This document shows positions 7,166-15,633 of a stretch of DNA of 64,000 nucleotides, one piece after another; position 1 is the stretch's first letter; each line of letters begins with the position of its first letter. Under the pieces are notes generated by a model that searched no databases, had not been told where the DNA came from, and saw only the letters and a program-made list of their open reading frames with translations. This stretch comes from JAIQFL01 sp035501495 (GTDB lineage Bacteria; Acidobacteriota; Terriglobia; Bryobacterales; Bryobacteraceae): NCBI GenBank assembly GCA_035501495.1, contig DATJWB010000314.1:67788-131787 (forward strand), in the 5' to 3' direction. Position numbers and translations under genes: made by a program.

Positions 7166-8626
7166 ATGACGCCTAACATTATGGAACGCAAGGGCCGGGG
7201 CTGGCTGTCCCCGGTGATTCACCTGTCCAACAACTGGATCAGCCTGGCGGGCGTGGTCATCGTCACCACGGCCACAGTCTTTTGGCTGTTTACGCTGCCG
7301 GTGACGCTGCGGGGAGGGGTTCAGAACCCGTATCTCGGAATCCTGGCGTTTCTGGTGCTGCCGGGGCCGTTCTTCGCGGGCCTGGTGATGATTCCCCTGG
7401 GGATCTGGATCAAGCGCAAGCGCGAAGGACGGGCCGGTATCTACCCGCCCGACTTCCCGCCCCTGAACTGGCGCAACTTCGAGTTGCGTAAGCTGGTCTA
7501 TTTCTTCGGCACCGCCACGGTGCTGAACATTGTGATCGCCAGCCAGCTCAGCTACGGGGCCGTCAACTACATGGAAACGGTAACGTTTTGCGGCCAGACT
7601 TGCCACACCGTAATGCAGCCCGAGTATACCGCCTACCAAGACTCACCGCATTCCAACGTGGAATGCGTGAAATGCCATATTGGCCCGGGCGCGGGATGGT
7701 TCGTGAAGAGCAAGCTGTCGGGCGTGGGGCAGGTGTTCGCCGTCACCTTCAACACCTATCCGCGGCCCATCCCGACGCCGGTCCATAACCTCCGCCCGGC
7801 GCGGGAGACCTGCGAAGCCTGCCATTGGCCTCAGAAGTACGGGGAGGACCGCATCAAGATCGTGTCCAAATACGCCGACGACGAGACCAACAGTCTGACC
7901 AAGACGGTTCTTCTGATGAAAATCGGGGGTGGAAACGGCGGCCTGGGAATTCATGGCACACACCTCGGCACCGGGGTAAAGATTCGCTACGGGCATTCCG
8001 ACGAAGCGCGTCAGACGATTCCGTGGGTCGAATACTCGGTCAATGGCAAGAGAACGGTCTACGCGACGGCCGATGCCAAACCCGACGGCGCCGGGTTGAC
8101 CATGCGCGAGATGGATTGCATGGACTGCCACAACCGGCCGGCCCACAGCTATGATCTGCCCGAGAGTGCGATCGATAAGGCCATGAGCGCTGGCCTGATC
8201 TCGCCGACCCTGCCCTTCGCCAAGAAGAAGGCGGTGGAAATCCTCAAGGCCGCCTATCCGTCGCGCGATGATGCCGCCCGGAAGATTCCGGCCGCATTTG
8301 CCAGCTACTACCAGGCGAGCTACCCGGCCGTGTGGGCGCAGCACCAGGCGGAGGTGAACGCGGCGGCGAAGGAAGTGCTGGCGATTTACGATCGCAACAT
8401 CTTCCCCGACATGAACGTCACCTGGGGCAAATACCCCATGAACATCGGGCACTCCGATTTTCCGGGGTGCTTCCGGTGCCACGACGCGGCCCACAATTCC
8501 ACCGACGGCAAGAGCATCTCGCAGGACTGCAGCGCCTGCCATAACTTGCTGGCGATGGAAGAGAAGGACCCCAAGATTCTGACCGACCTGGGGATTACGG
8601 AAGCGAAGCCCCCCGCGCAGCGATAG
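7166..8626 (+). CDS. NapC/NirT-type multiheme membrane cytochrome c
   Basis: 486 aa. Three membrane helices at the N-terminus (about 24-48, 54-82, 110-130) precede a periplasmic multiheme domain. Heme sites: an unusual CX3CH (C142-H147, followed by TVM), then CXXCH starting at 167, 216, 318, 435 and 455. The first sites and spacing resemble NapC/NirT/NrfH quinol dehydrogenases; the three-helix anchor and long C-terminal part recall ImcH of Geobacter. It starts 10 bp after the previous gene and ends in a GC hairpin that overlaps the convergent protease gene. Likely a second menaquinol-oxidising entry point for the same periplasmic pool. Confidence 0.85.
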   Translation: MTPNIMERKGRGWLSPVIHLSNNWISLAGVVIVTTATVFWLFTLPVTLRGGVQNPYLGILAFLVLPGPFFAGLVMIPLGIWIKRKREGRAGIYPPDFPPLNWRNFELRKLVYFFGTATVLNIVIASQLSYGAVNYMETVTFCGQTCHTVMQPEYTAYQDSPHSNVECVKCHIGPGAGWFVKSKLSGVGQVFAVTFNTYPRPIPTPVHNLRPARETCEACHWPQKYGEDRIKIVSKYADDETNSLTKTVLLMKIGGGNGGLGIHGTHLGTGVKIRYGHSDEARQTIPWVEYSVNGKRTVYATADAKPDGAGLTMREMDCMDCHNRPAHSYDLPESAIDKAMSAGLISPTLPFAKKKAVEILKAAYPSRDDAARKIPAAFASYYQASYPAVWAQHQAEVNAAAKEVLAIYDRNIFPDMNVTWGKYPMNIGHSDFPGCFRCHDAAHNSTDGKSISQDCSACHNLLAMEEKDPKILTDLGITEAKPPAQR

Positions 8627-9269
8627 CGGGGGTCATCCGCTTCCGGGCGTGCTCCCGTAAAACGCGCGCCTCGGCGGGCGTGAACTCCAGGGCCCCCATC
8701 GCGGCCTTTTGGAAATCGGCTTTACCCCAGCGGCTTTTCATCAGGCCAAACTGAGAATGCTCGCTGCTCTCCAACAGGGCGTGGCCAGCCTCATGCGCCA
8801 AGGCGGGACCGAGGATTTCGGAAAGCGAAGCCGGCGCGGATGCGGATGTGGTCTCGACCCGGTCGTAGAAGACCAGGGCGTGGGGGCCGCGGCGGGCGAA
8901 AGGCAGGGCGAATCCGAGCGCGCCCGGAAAGGCATTCCCCGGCTCTCCGCGCATGATCTTCACGGCCAGGTAATCCCGGGCATCCACCTGCAGGTGCTGG
9001 CCGGGAGAGGCTCCGGTCATGTCGGTGAAATGCGCCTCCTCGGAATCGGAGGAACCGTGCTCCCAGCAGGTCCTGACGCCCGCCCTGTCAAAGATGCTTT
9101 CGGCCAGTGAGATCGCCTGATCCAGGGTCGGGGCGGGCACGTTCGCGAGGTTGTACAGGCGCAAATGTAAAACGGGCCCATGACTGGTTTCCGGCGACGC
9201 CGCACAAGGCGTCCGACCCGCGGCCGACGCAACACCAAATGCCAGCAGGATAAGCAAAGACCTGATCAC
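8595..9269 (-). CDS. Secreted metzincin-like zinc protease family protein
   Basis: 224 aa with a signal peptide (MIRSLLILLAFGVASAAG). The zinc motif H159-E-A-G-H163 is followed by a third His at 171 and a Met-turn-like GLM (Met177). This gives HExxH-x7-H, two residues longer than the classic metzincin HExxHxxGxxH. Start is a GTG with AAGGAGG upstream on the minus strand. Its last 32 bp overlap the end of the convergent NapC-type gene. Substrate unknown; acidobacteria carry similar secreted proteins. Confidence 0.65.
   Translation of the reverse strand: MIRSLLILLAFGVASAAGRTPCAASPETSHGPVLHLRLYNLANVPAPTLDQAISLAESIFDRAGVRTCWEHGSSDSEEAHFTDMTGASPGQHLQVDARDYLAVKIMRGEPGNAFPGALGFALPFARRGPHALVFYDRVETTSASAPASLSEILGPALAHEAGHALLESSEHSQFGLMKSRWGKADFQKAAMGALEFTPAEARVLREHARKRMTPAIAARGASLP
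8610..8632. terminator. GC hairpin at convergent gene ends
   Basis: CCCCCGC (8610-8616) pairs with GCGGGGG (8626-8632) around a 9-nt loop. It spans the stop codon of the NapC-type gene and the 3' coding end of the convergent protease-like gene. No T-run follows, so it is only a possible terminator. Confidence 0.35.
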
Positions 9270-9399
9270 TGAGTGGGACCTCCTTCGTCCGCACCGCAGT
9301 GTTGGCCAGGTCAGCCCCGGTCTCCAGATTCCGGATCTGGTTTTTGGCTGGGATCTGGCTGTCGATGTAAGTCATTGAAAAAAAGTGATTTCTGGAGCC

Positions 9400-9690
9400 A
9401 GATGTCGCGCCGGAAGGGAATCGAACGGCGTCTACCGAGGAGGTCCGGGATACCGACATCCGGCGCATCGACATGGAAAGTGGATCTATTTCGCGAAGAC
9501 CGGCGCCAGGGTAACGCAGACTGGAAAGCTCCCGGAGAAAGGAGAGCGGAAAGCCAATTATGGGAAGCCGTCGGCCGGGGCAATTTTGCGGAAGCGGGTC
9601 GGTTTGGACTGGCCACTTCGGCCGACGATCACTGAGGCCTGTGACCGAGTGGAACGCGGGAAGTAATGCGGCTCCAGTAATTCCGCAATC
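9400..9690 (+). pseudogene. Decayed copy 1 of a TolB/PD40-repeat gene 3' end
   Basis: Frameshifted remnant matching the 3' part of the intact gene at 10357-12522. For example, the frame reading HGKWIYFAKTGARV matches TDGKLIYFVKDDRQ, and TGKLPEKGERKANYG matches PLWKAPAEGGEES. No start codon and no continuous frame. It lies directly before a second remnant. Confidence 0.55.
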
Positions 9691-9696
9691 TCCCTG

Positions 9697-10182
9697 GTGA
9701 GCGAACAAGGAGGCCGGCCGCACCGTATGACCACCTTCGCGCCAACGATGTCAGACCAAGTTGGTCGCCCGATGGAAAGCGGCAAGTCTGGAAGATGCCC
9801 TCCGGCGGAGGGGAGGCAGTGCGGGTCACCCAAGGCGGTGGCTACACTCCCTTCGCTTCGAGGGATGGAAGGAACATCTATTTCTCAAAAAGACGACTCG
9901 CGAGATCCGCCGCTGTGGAAAACGCCCGCCGAAGGAGGCGAAACACAGGTCCTGGACAGCCTGTCGGAAGCGGGTTTCGCCGAGACAAGGGTCGGGATCC
10001 ACTTCGTCAGGCAGGCACGACTCCAGTTTCTGGATTTCTCGACCGGGCTGTCCAAGCCGATCGTGGGGATCGACAAACCCACCGCATTGGGATTGACAGC
10101 TTCTCCCGACAATCACTGGCTGCTCCTCACCGTGAGGAACGAGGGCAGTAGCGTTTTGATGCTCGTTGACAACTTCCGGTAG
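9697..10182 (+). pseudogene. Decayed copy 2 of a TolB/PD40-repeat gene 3' end
   Basis: Remnant of the 3' quarter of the gene at 10357-12522. It begins EQGGRPHRMTT (intact: AQGGRPHRMTT), passes through an internal deletion of about 50 bp and several frame changes, and ends LMLVDNFR (intact: LMLVENFR). The final 80 codons are in frame with the intact gene (RQARLQFLDFSTGLSKPI against SQARLQYLEFSTGLSKSI). The 5' part of the gene, with the DNA-binding domain, is absent. Confidence 0.75.
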
Positions 10183-10189
10183 TGTGTGT

Positions 10190-10312
10190 CAGAAAATAAG
10201 CAGGCAGCGAAGCGATAGTCATCGTGGGGTGGCCATCGGCTTTCGTGGTCTGCCTGTCCGACTTACAAGGATCGCAGACGACAGAGAACGATCGTCTGCG
10301 CCACACTAAGAC
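10190..10312. repeat. Intergenic palindromic repeat region
   Basis: Between the pseudogene and the next gene. Contains an inverted pair GCAGACGA/TCGTCTGC (10273-10299) running into GCGCCACAC, the same CTGCGCCAC end that marks the dispersed repeats elsewhere in the window. Nothing codes here. Confidence 0.45.
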
Positions 10313-10343
10313 TAAGCGTTCCCGACGGAAGGGGAGGGCATGA

Positions 10344-10349
10344 TATACT
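10344..10349 (+). promoter_or_regulatory. -10 box TATACT for a probably leaderless mRNA
   Basis: TATACT ends 7 nt before the ATG at 10357 and no Shine-Dalgarno sequence lies between them, so transcription probably starts at the start codon. No convincing -35 box. Confidence 0.45.
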
Positions 10350-10356
10350 CCCGCGC

Positions 10357-12522
10357 ATGGCGTTCCAGTTCGGGGTCTTTGAAGTAGATCCGCGGGCTGG
10401 CGAACTGCGTAAGCACGGAGTGCGCATCAAGCTTCAGGAACAGCCGCTCAAAATCTTGCTTTGTCTTCTGGAGAATCACGGGCAGGTAGTGACTCGCGAG
10501 CAGATTCAGCAGAAGCTCTGGCCCGACAACACCTATGTGGACTTTGAGAATGCCATCAACAGTGCCATCCGGAAACTGCGGGAAGCGCTTAACGACAGCT
10601 CCGACAATCCGCGATTCGTCGAGACTCTCCCGCGGCGCGGATACCGCTTCGTAGCGCCGGTTACGCAGAAGACAGGTCCGCACCCCGAGCAGGGCATCGC
10701 AGATCTGAAAGTGGTGCATGAGAACCCGAAGGAGGAGCCGGAATCGGGTGTAGCGCCGGCGGCGTCGGGGGCCGCGCGGACGAAGCGCTGGGAGCGGGGA
10801 GGGGCCGCGGCGCTGGTTGGGCTGATCGCAGCCGCAGCCGTAATCTTCTGGATTGTGCGCGAGAATCAGGCGCCACAGGCGCCGCTGCAGACAGTGCCCC
10901 TGACGGCCTTTCGGGGCTATGAGCGGTACCCGAGCTTCTCTCCCGACGGAAACCAGGTGGCGTTTAGCTGGGACGGCGAGAAGCAGGACAATTTCGACAT
11001 TTATGTAATGCAGATCGGATCCGGCAGGCCGCTACGGCTCACCATGGACCCGGCGCCGGACGAGGCTCCGGCGTGGTCGCCTGACGGGAAGTCCATCGCG
11101 TTTGTTCGCCACGCTGCCGACAAGTGGAGAATTATGGTGATCCCCACACTGGGAGGTTCCGAGCGGCAGCTTGCGGAACTGCTGGACGCCCCAAACACCA
11201 GCACCTTGTTCTTTGATCTGCCCTCCACAAGCTGGTCGCCGGATGGCCGCTGGTTGGTGGTCAGCGGGAGAGATTCTCCAACGCAGCCGAATGCCTTATG
11301 GCTGGTCTCGATTGAGAGCGGGGAGAAGCGGCGGCTCACGGTTCCGCCAGCAAGCACCCGGGGCGACTTCTCTGGCGCTTTCTCTCCGGACGGACGGACC
11401 GTAGCGTTCATCCGGTCGAGCGCATTTCAGGCCAGTGACGTGTATGTGCTCCCCCTGGCCGGCGATCTGACTGCGAGTGCCGAACCGAGGCGGCTCACCA
11501 AAGACAATCGTTCAATTTCAGGAATCTCCTGGACTGCCGATGGCCGCGCACTCATCTTTTCCTCCAACCACGGGGGCACACTTGCGCTGCGGCGAATGCC
11601 AGTTTCGGGTTCGAAGGAATCGGTTCCCTTGAGCATCGGCGAAAATGGAGCCATGCCATCGATTTCCCGTTTGGGGAAGCGATTGGCTTACAGCCAATCG
11701 ATCACCGACGGCAACATCTGGCGCGTAAACCTTACCGACCCGTGGGATCCGCCGGCGCCGTTCCTGGCCTCCACGCGCCTGGATGCGAATCCCCAGTATT
11801 CGCTGGACGGAAAGAGAATCGCATTCGAATCGACCCGCTCGGGAAACCAGGAGGTTTGGGTAAGCGATGCGGACGGTTCCAACCCGGTGCAACTCGTGAC
11901 GATAGGCCGCTCGGGGAGCCCCAGATGGTCGCCGGACGGGCAGCGGATCGCGTTCGATTCCAATGTGGACGGCCATTGGCAGATCTACATGGTGAGCGCT
12001 CAAGGTGGACGGCCGCATCGCATGACCACCGGTGCGGCCGATGATGTGAGGCCGAGTTGGTCGCCGGACGGAAACTCGATCTACTTTGCCTCCAACCGAT
12101 CGGGCGGAAACCAAACGTGGCAAGTCTGGAGGATGCCGGCCGGCGGCGGGCCAGCCGTGCAGGTTACCAGGCACGGCGGTTATACTGCCTTCCCATCGAC
12201 GGACGGAAAGCTCATTTACTTCGTGAAAGACGACAGGCAGCTAAGCCCGCTGTGGAAAGCACCCGCGGAGGGCGGAGAAGAAAGCCAGGTGTTGGATGCT
12301 GTCTTCCGGGTCGGGTTTGCGGTGACGCCCGGCGGGATTTACTACTTCTCACAGGCGCGACTGCAGTACCTTGAATTCTCGACGGGGCTCTCCAAATCGA
12401 TCATGATGACCGAAAGGCCCACAATCTTAGGACTAACCGTGTCGCCGGACGGCCATTGGTTGCTCTACGCCCAGAATGACCAGGGCGGAAGCGACCTCAT
12501 GCTGGTGGAGAATTTCCGCTGA
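10357..12522 (+). CDS. Membrane winged-helix regulator with TolB-like PD40 propeller
   Basis: 721 aa. Residues 1-102 are an OmpR/PhoB-type winged-helix DNA-binding domain (ending TLPRRGYRFVAPV). A linker and one membrane helix (about 148-167) follow, then a C-terminal beta-propeller of repeated SPDG units (YPSFSPDGNQVAFSW, PAWSPDGKSIAFV, TSWSPDGRWLVVS, PRWSPDGQRIAF, PSWSPDGNSIYFA). The topology places the DNA-binding domain in the cytoplasm and the propeller outside, like a ToxR/CadC-type one-component sensor. Ligand unknown. Such fusions are abundant in acidobacteria. Two decayed copies lie just upstream, so this is the surviving member of a tandem set. Confidence 0.85.
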   Translation: MAFQFGVFEVDPRAGELRKHGVRIKLQEQPLKILLCLLENHGQVVTREQIQQKLWPDNTYVDFENAINSAIRKLREALNDSSDNPRFVETLPRRGYRFVAPVTQKTGPHPEQGIADLKVVHENPKEEPESGVAPAASGAARTKRWERGGAAALVGLIAAAAVIFWIVRENQAPQAPLQTVPLTAFRGYERYPSFSPDGNQVAFSWDGEKQDNFDIYVMQIGSGRPLRLTMDPAPDEAPAWSPDGKSIAFVRHAADKWRIMVIPTLGGSERQLAELLDAPNTSTLFFDLPSTSWSPDGRWLVVSGRDSPTQPNALWLVSIESGEKRRLTVPPASTRGDFSGAFSPDGRTVAFIRSSAFQASDVYVLPLAGDLTASAEPRRLTKDNRSISGISWTADGRALIFSSNHGGTLALRRMPVSGSKESVPLSIGENGAMPSISRLGKRLAYSQSITDGNIWRVNLTDPWDPPAPFLASTRLDANPQYSLDGKRIAFESTRSGNQEVWVSDADGSNPVQLVTIGRSGSPRWSPDGQRIAFDSNVDGHWQIYMVSAQGGRPHRMTTGAADDVRPSWSPDGNSIYFASNRSGGNQTWQVWRMPAGGGPAVQVTRHGGYTAFPSTDGKLIYFVKDDRQLSPLWKAPAEGGEESQVLDAVFRVGFAVTPGGIYYFSQARLQYLEFSTGLSKSIMMTERPTILGLTVSPDGHWLLYAQNDQGGSDLMLVENFR

Positions 12523-12631
12523 AGCGTTGCGTTTATTCCGTCCGGCTTCCTCGAATGTCGCCCTTGGCGATCCCTGTTCCGCCAGGGTCTGGCCGAAATC
12601 AAGTGCTAAGTCGGTGAAAATACAAGAAGGC

Positions 12632-12652
12632 ACCCGCCGGGCTCTGGCGGGT
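12632..12652. terminator. Hairpin in the 300-bp gap before alaS
   Basis: A perfect 7-bp stem, ACCCGCC (12632-12638) with GGCGGGT (12646-12652), lies in the otherwise gene-free stretch 12523-12822. It may end transcription of the upstream gene; there is no T-run on the plus strand. No T-box or other riboswitch motif was recognised in the gap. Confidence 0.25.
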
Positions 12653-12783
12653 CCCCTCAGAGCCCGCTCCCATCTCATATATTCAATCCTCCTTCGCCGG
12701 AGACCGGGCTGAGAACCGGAGAAGCTCATTGAATCGTCGCCACGGTGAAGTACTCCCGCACGCGGAGAAGCAGCAGTCTTCGC

Positions 12784-12789
12784 TACAAT
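12784..12789 (+). promoter_or_regulatory. -10-like TACAAT upstream of alaS
   Basis: TACAAT lies 33 nt before the GTG start of alaS, with AAGGAA acting as ribosome site in between. No good -35 box at the proper distance. Confidence 0.35.
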
Positions 12790-12822
12790 CGTATTTAGTC
12801 CACCTCCTGAAGGAATCTTCCC

Positions 12823-15474
12823 GTGACAGGTCACGAAATCAGACAGCGTTTTCTCGACTTCTTTGCCCAAAGAGGCCACCGCGTGGTGCGGAGCTCTTCG
12901 CTGGTTCCGGCGAACGACCCTACCCTGCTGTTCACCAACGCCGGAATGAATCAGTTTAAAGACGTCTTCCTGGGCTTGGAAAAGCGCGATTACGCACGCG
13001 CCGCCACTTCGCAGAAGTGCGTGCGCGCGGGCGGCAAGCATAACGATCTGGAGAACGTCGGCTACACCCGGCGGCATCACACCTTCTTCGAGATGCTGGG
13101 CAATTTCTCGTTCGGCGACTACTTCAAGGCGGATGCGATCGCGTACGCCTGGGACCTGATCACCAAAGAATACGGGCTGCCGAAAGACAAGCTGTACGTC
13201 ACCGTTTTCCGCGAGGACGATGACGCCGAGGAGTTATGGCAGAAGGTGGCAGGCGTCCCCAAGAGCCGGATCTTCCGGCTGGACGAGAAAGACAATTTCT
13301 GGCAGATGGGCGATACCGGCCCGTGCGGCCCGTGCTCGGAGATTTATTACGATTTCGGCTCTTCGGCGGCGGATCCGGGGAAAGAAGACGTAGCGTTTCC
13401 TGGGGATGCGGGCGACCGGTATGTCGAAATCTGGAACCTCGTGTTCATGCAATTCGACCGGGACAGCTCCGGGAAACTGACTCCTTTGCCGCGGCCCTCC
13501 ATCGATACCGGCATGGGGCTCGAGCGTACCGCCGCCGTGCTCCAGGGCAAGCTTTCGAATTACGACACGGACCTGATCAAGCCGATCATCGATTACTCCG
13601 CCGACCTGTTTGGGTCGCGGGTGACCGGGGTGGATGGCGAGTCGCAGGCTCGTGTGGCCACCGCGCTGCGCATCGCCGCGGATCACGCCCGCGCCACCGC
13701 ATTTCTGGTACACGACGGCGTGCTGCCGGCGAACGAAGGCCGTGGCTATGTTCTACGCAAAATCATGCGGCGGGCGATGCGCAATGTCCGCATGATCGGG
13801 GTACAAGAGCCGTTTCTGTATAAGCTCACCGGCTTCGTGGCGGAGCTGATGCAGGGGCCCTATCCGGAAATGATGGAGAGCGTGCAGCGGGTGGCGCGCA
13901 TCGTAAAGGATGAAGAGCATCGCTATGCCAGCACGTTCCTGGAGGCGGAGAAGCAATTCCACGATGCCATCCGTTCGCTTGCCGGACACACCATTCCCGG
14001 CGCGGTGTCGTTCAAGCTGTACGACACATATGGCCTGGCGCTCGACGAGCAGGTGGATATGGCTCGGGAGCACGGTCTGGCCATCGATCATGGAGGCTTC
14101 GAGCAGGAGATGGAGCGCCAGAGGGAGCGCGCCCGGGCGAGCTGGAAGGGCGGCGAAAGGGGCGCGGTGGTTCCGGCCTATCAGAAGCTGCTGGAATATG
14201 GCCGCACGCGGTTCCTGGGCTATGGCGAGTTAGAGGCGGAATCACGGGTGGTAGGCCTGCTGGTGGACAAGCAACCGGTGGAGACCGTGCCGGCCGGAGT
14301 CAAGGCCGAGGTGGTGTTCGATCAGACGCCGTTTTACGCCGAGGCGGGCGGGCAGGTAGGCGATCGCGGGGCGCTCTATTCCTCCTCGTCGGAAAGAGTC
14401 GCGGAGGTGGAGACGGCCTTCCCGGGCATTCCCGGACTGACGGTGCATCGCGTTCGAACTCAGGCCCCGATTTCGGTGGGCGACATTCTGCGGGCCGAGG
14501 TGGCGGCGCCGTTGCGCGATGCCACGCGGCGCAATCATACGGCGACGCACCTGTTACACGCCGCGCTGCGCCAAGTGCTGGGCACGCACGTGAAGCAGGC
14601 GGGCAGCGTGGTGGAACCGGGGAGGCTGCGCTTCGACTTTACCCATTATGCGGCCATGGACCGGGCCGAGATCGACGAAGTCGAGCGGCTGATGAACGAG
14701 CAGATCCTCCGCAATACGGGCGTCGAGACCAACATCATGGCGCTCGATCAGGCGATCTCGACGGGCGCCATGGCGCTGTTCGGCGAAAAGTACGGCGAGG
14801 AGGTTCGCGTGGTGACGGTTCCGGGCTTCAGCCGGGAACTGTGCGGCGGCACGCACGTACGGCGGACCGGCGATATCGGGGTTTGCAAGGTGGTGTACGA
14901 GGGCAGTATTTCCGCGGGAGTCCGGCGCATCGAGGCACTCACGGGCGAGGCGGCTCTTCGTCAATACCAGGATGCCACGGACTCGTTGCGGCGCCTTTCC
15001 GGATTGTTGAAGGCATCCGAACCGGAGCTCGTGGAACAGGTAGAGAGACTGCTGGCCGCCGAGAAGGCGCAGACACGCGAGGTGGACCACCTCAAAGAGA
15101 AGCTGGCGCACGCCGCCGTGGGAACGCTGGAAGGGCAGACTCGCACCATCAAAGATGTCCGGGTGCTGGCGGCACGGCTGGAGGGCATGGACCGGCAGCA
15201 GATGCGTTCGCTGGTTGACTCGCTGCGCAACCAGTGGAAGTCGGCCGTGGTGGTGCTGGGTTCGATCGAAAACGGCGGAATCTCCCTGGTGGCGGGTGTG
15301 ACCAAAGACCTGACGGGCAAGGTTCATGCCGGTAAACTGGTGGGGTCGGTGGCACAGGCCGTGGGCGGCAAGGGCGGCGGGCGTCCGGATATGGCCGAAG
15401 GAGGCGGGAAGGACGTGCCGGCCCTGGATCGGGCGCTGGAAGCCGTCTATCGCGAAGTGGAAGGCAAACTATAA
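12823..15474 (+). CDS. alaS: Alanyl-tRNA synthetase
   Basis: 883 aa, full length for bacterial AlaRS. Class II catalytic core at the N-terminus (FFAQRGHRVVRSSSLVP, NAGMNQFKDVFLG, MGDTGPCGPCSEI). The editing domain has HTATHLLHAAL and the zinc ligands in ELCGGTHVRRTGDIG. A C-terminal coiled-coil and C-Ala domain (GGKGGGRPDMAEGGG) follow. Charges tRNA-Ala and hydrolyses mischarged Ser/Gly-tRNA. GTG start with AAGGAA upstream. Single-gene unit followed by palindromic repeats. Confidence 0.98.
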   Translation: MTGHEIRQRFLDFFAQRGHRVVRSSSLVPANDPTLLFTNAGMNQFKDVFLGLEKRDYARAATSQKCVRAGGKHNDLENVGYTRRHHTFFEMLGNFSFGDYFKADAIAYAWDLITKEYGLPKDKLYVTVFREDDDAEELWQKVAGVPKSRIFRLDEKDNFWQMGDTGPCGPCSEIYYDFGSSAADPGKEDVAFPGDAGDRYVEIWNLVFMQFDRDSSGKLTPLPRPSIDTGMGLERTAAVLQGKLSNYDTDLIKPIIDYSADLFGSRVTGVDGESQARVATALRIAADHARATAFLVHDGVLPANEGRGYVLRKIMRRAMRNVRMIGVQEPFLYKLTGFVAELMQGPYPEMMESVQRVARIVKDEEHRYASTFLEAEKQFHDAIRSLAGHTIPGAVSFKLYDTYGLALDEQVDMAREHGLAIDHGGFEQEMERQRERARASWKGGERGAVVPAYQKLLEYGRTRFLGYGELEAESRVVGLLVDKQPVETVPAGVKAEVVFDQTPFYAEAGGQVGDRGALYSSSSERVAEVETAFPGIPGLTVHRVRTQAPISVGDILRAEVAAPLRDATRRNHTATHLLHAALRQVLGTHVKQAGSVVEPGRLRFDFTHYAAMDRAEIDEVERLMNEQILRNTGVETNIMALDQAISTGAMALFGEKYGEEVRVVTVPGFSRELCGGTHVRRTGDIGVCKVVYEGSISAGVRRIEALTGEAALRQYQDATDSLRRLSGLLKASEPELVEQVERLLAAEKAQTREVDHLKEKLAHAAVGTLEGQTRTIKDVRVLAARLEGMDRQQMRSLVDSLRNQWKSAVVVLGSIENGGISLVAGVTKDLTGKVHAGKLVGSVAQAVGGKGGGRPDMAEGGGKDVPALDRALEAVYREVEGKL

Positions 15475-15482
15475 GACCGCCG

Positions 15483-15562
15483 CAGGCGAGACCGCCTGCG
15501 CCACCAAACAAGTCCAGCGCGTGCATTGGTGGGGCAGGCGCTTTCGCCTGCCGTTGCAGCTG
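15483..15562. repeat. Paired palindromes after alaS
   Basis: Two hairpins in head-to-head layout. GCAGGCG-AGAC-CGCCTGC (15483-15500) is followed by GCCACC; later GGTGGGGCAGGCG leads into a second stem with CGCCTGCC. The two units are inverted copies of one another around about 40 bp. They may end alaS transcription and belong to a family related to the GTGGCGC repeats. Confidence 0.5.
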
Positions 15563-15633
15563 AATACGATTCTTCACGCTCCCTGACGGCCGCGGGCTCG
15601 GAGCCGGCGTGAGCAACCGGTACGAAGGCACCA

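Noticed and set aside
12523..12822. Possible T-box or other riboswitch before alaS
   Set aside because: A hairpin is present but no T-box sequence or specifier loop could be recognised.
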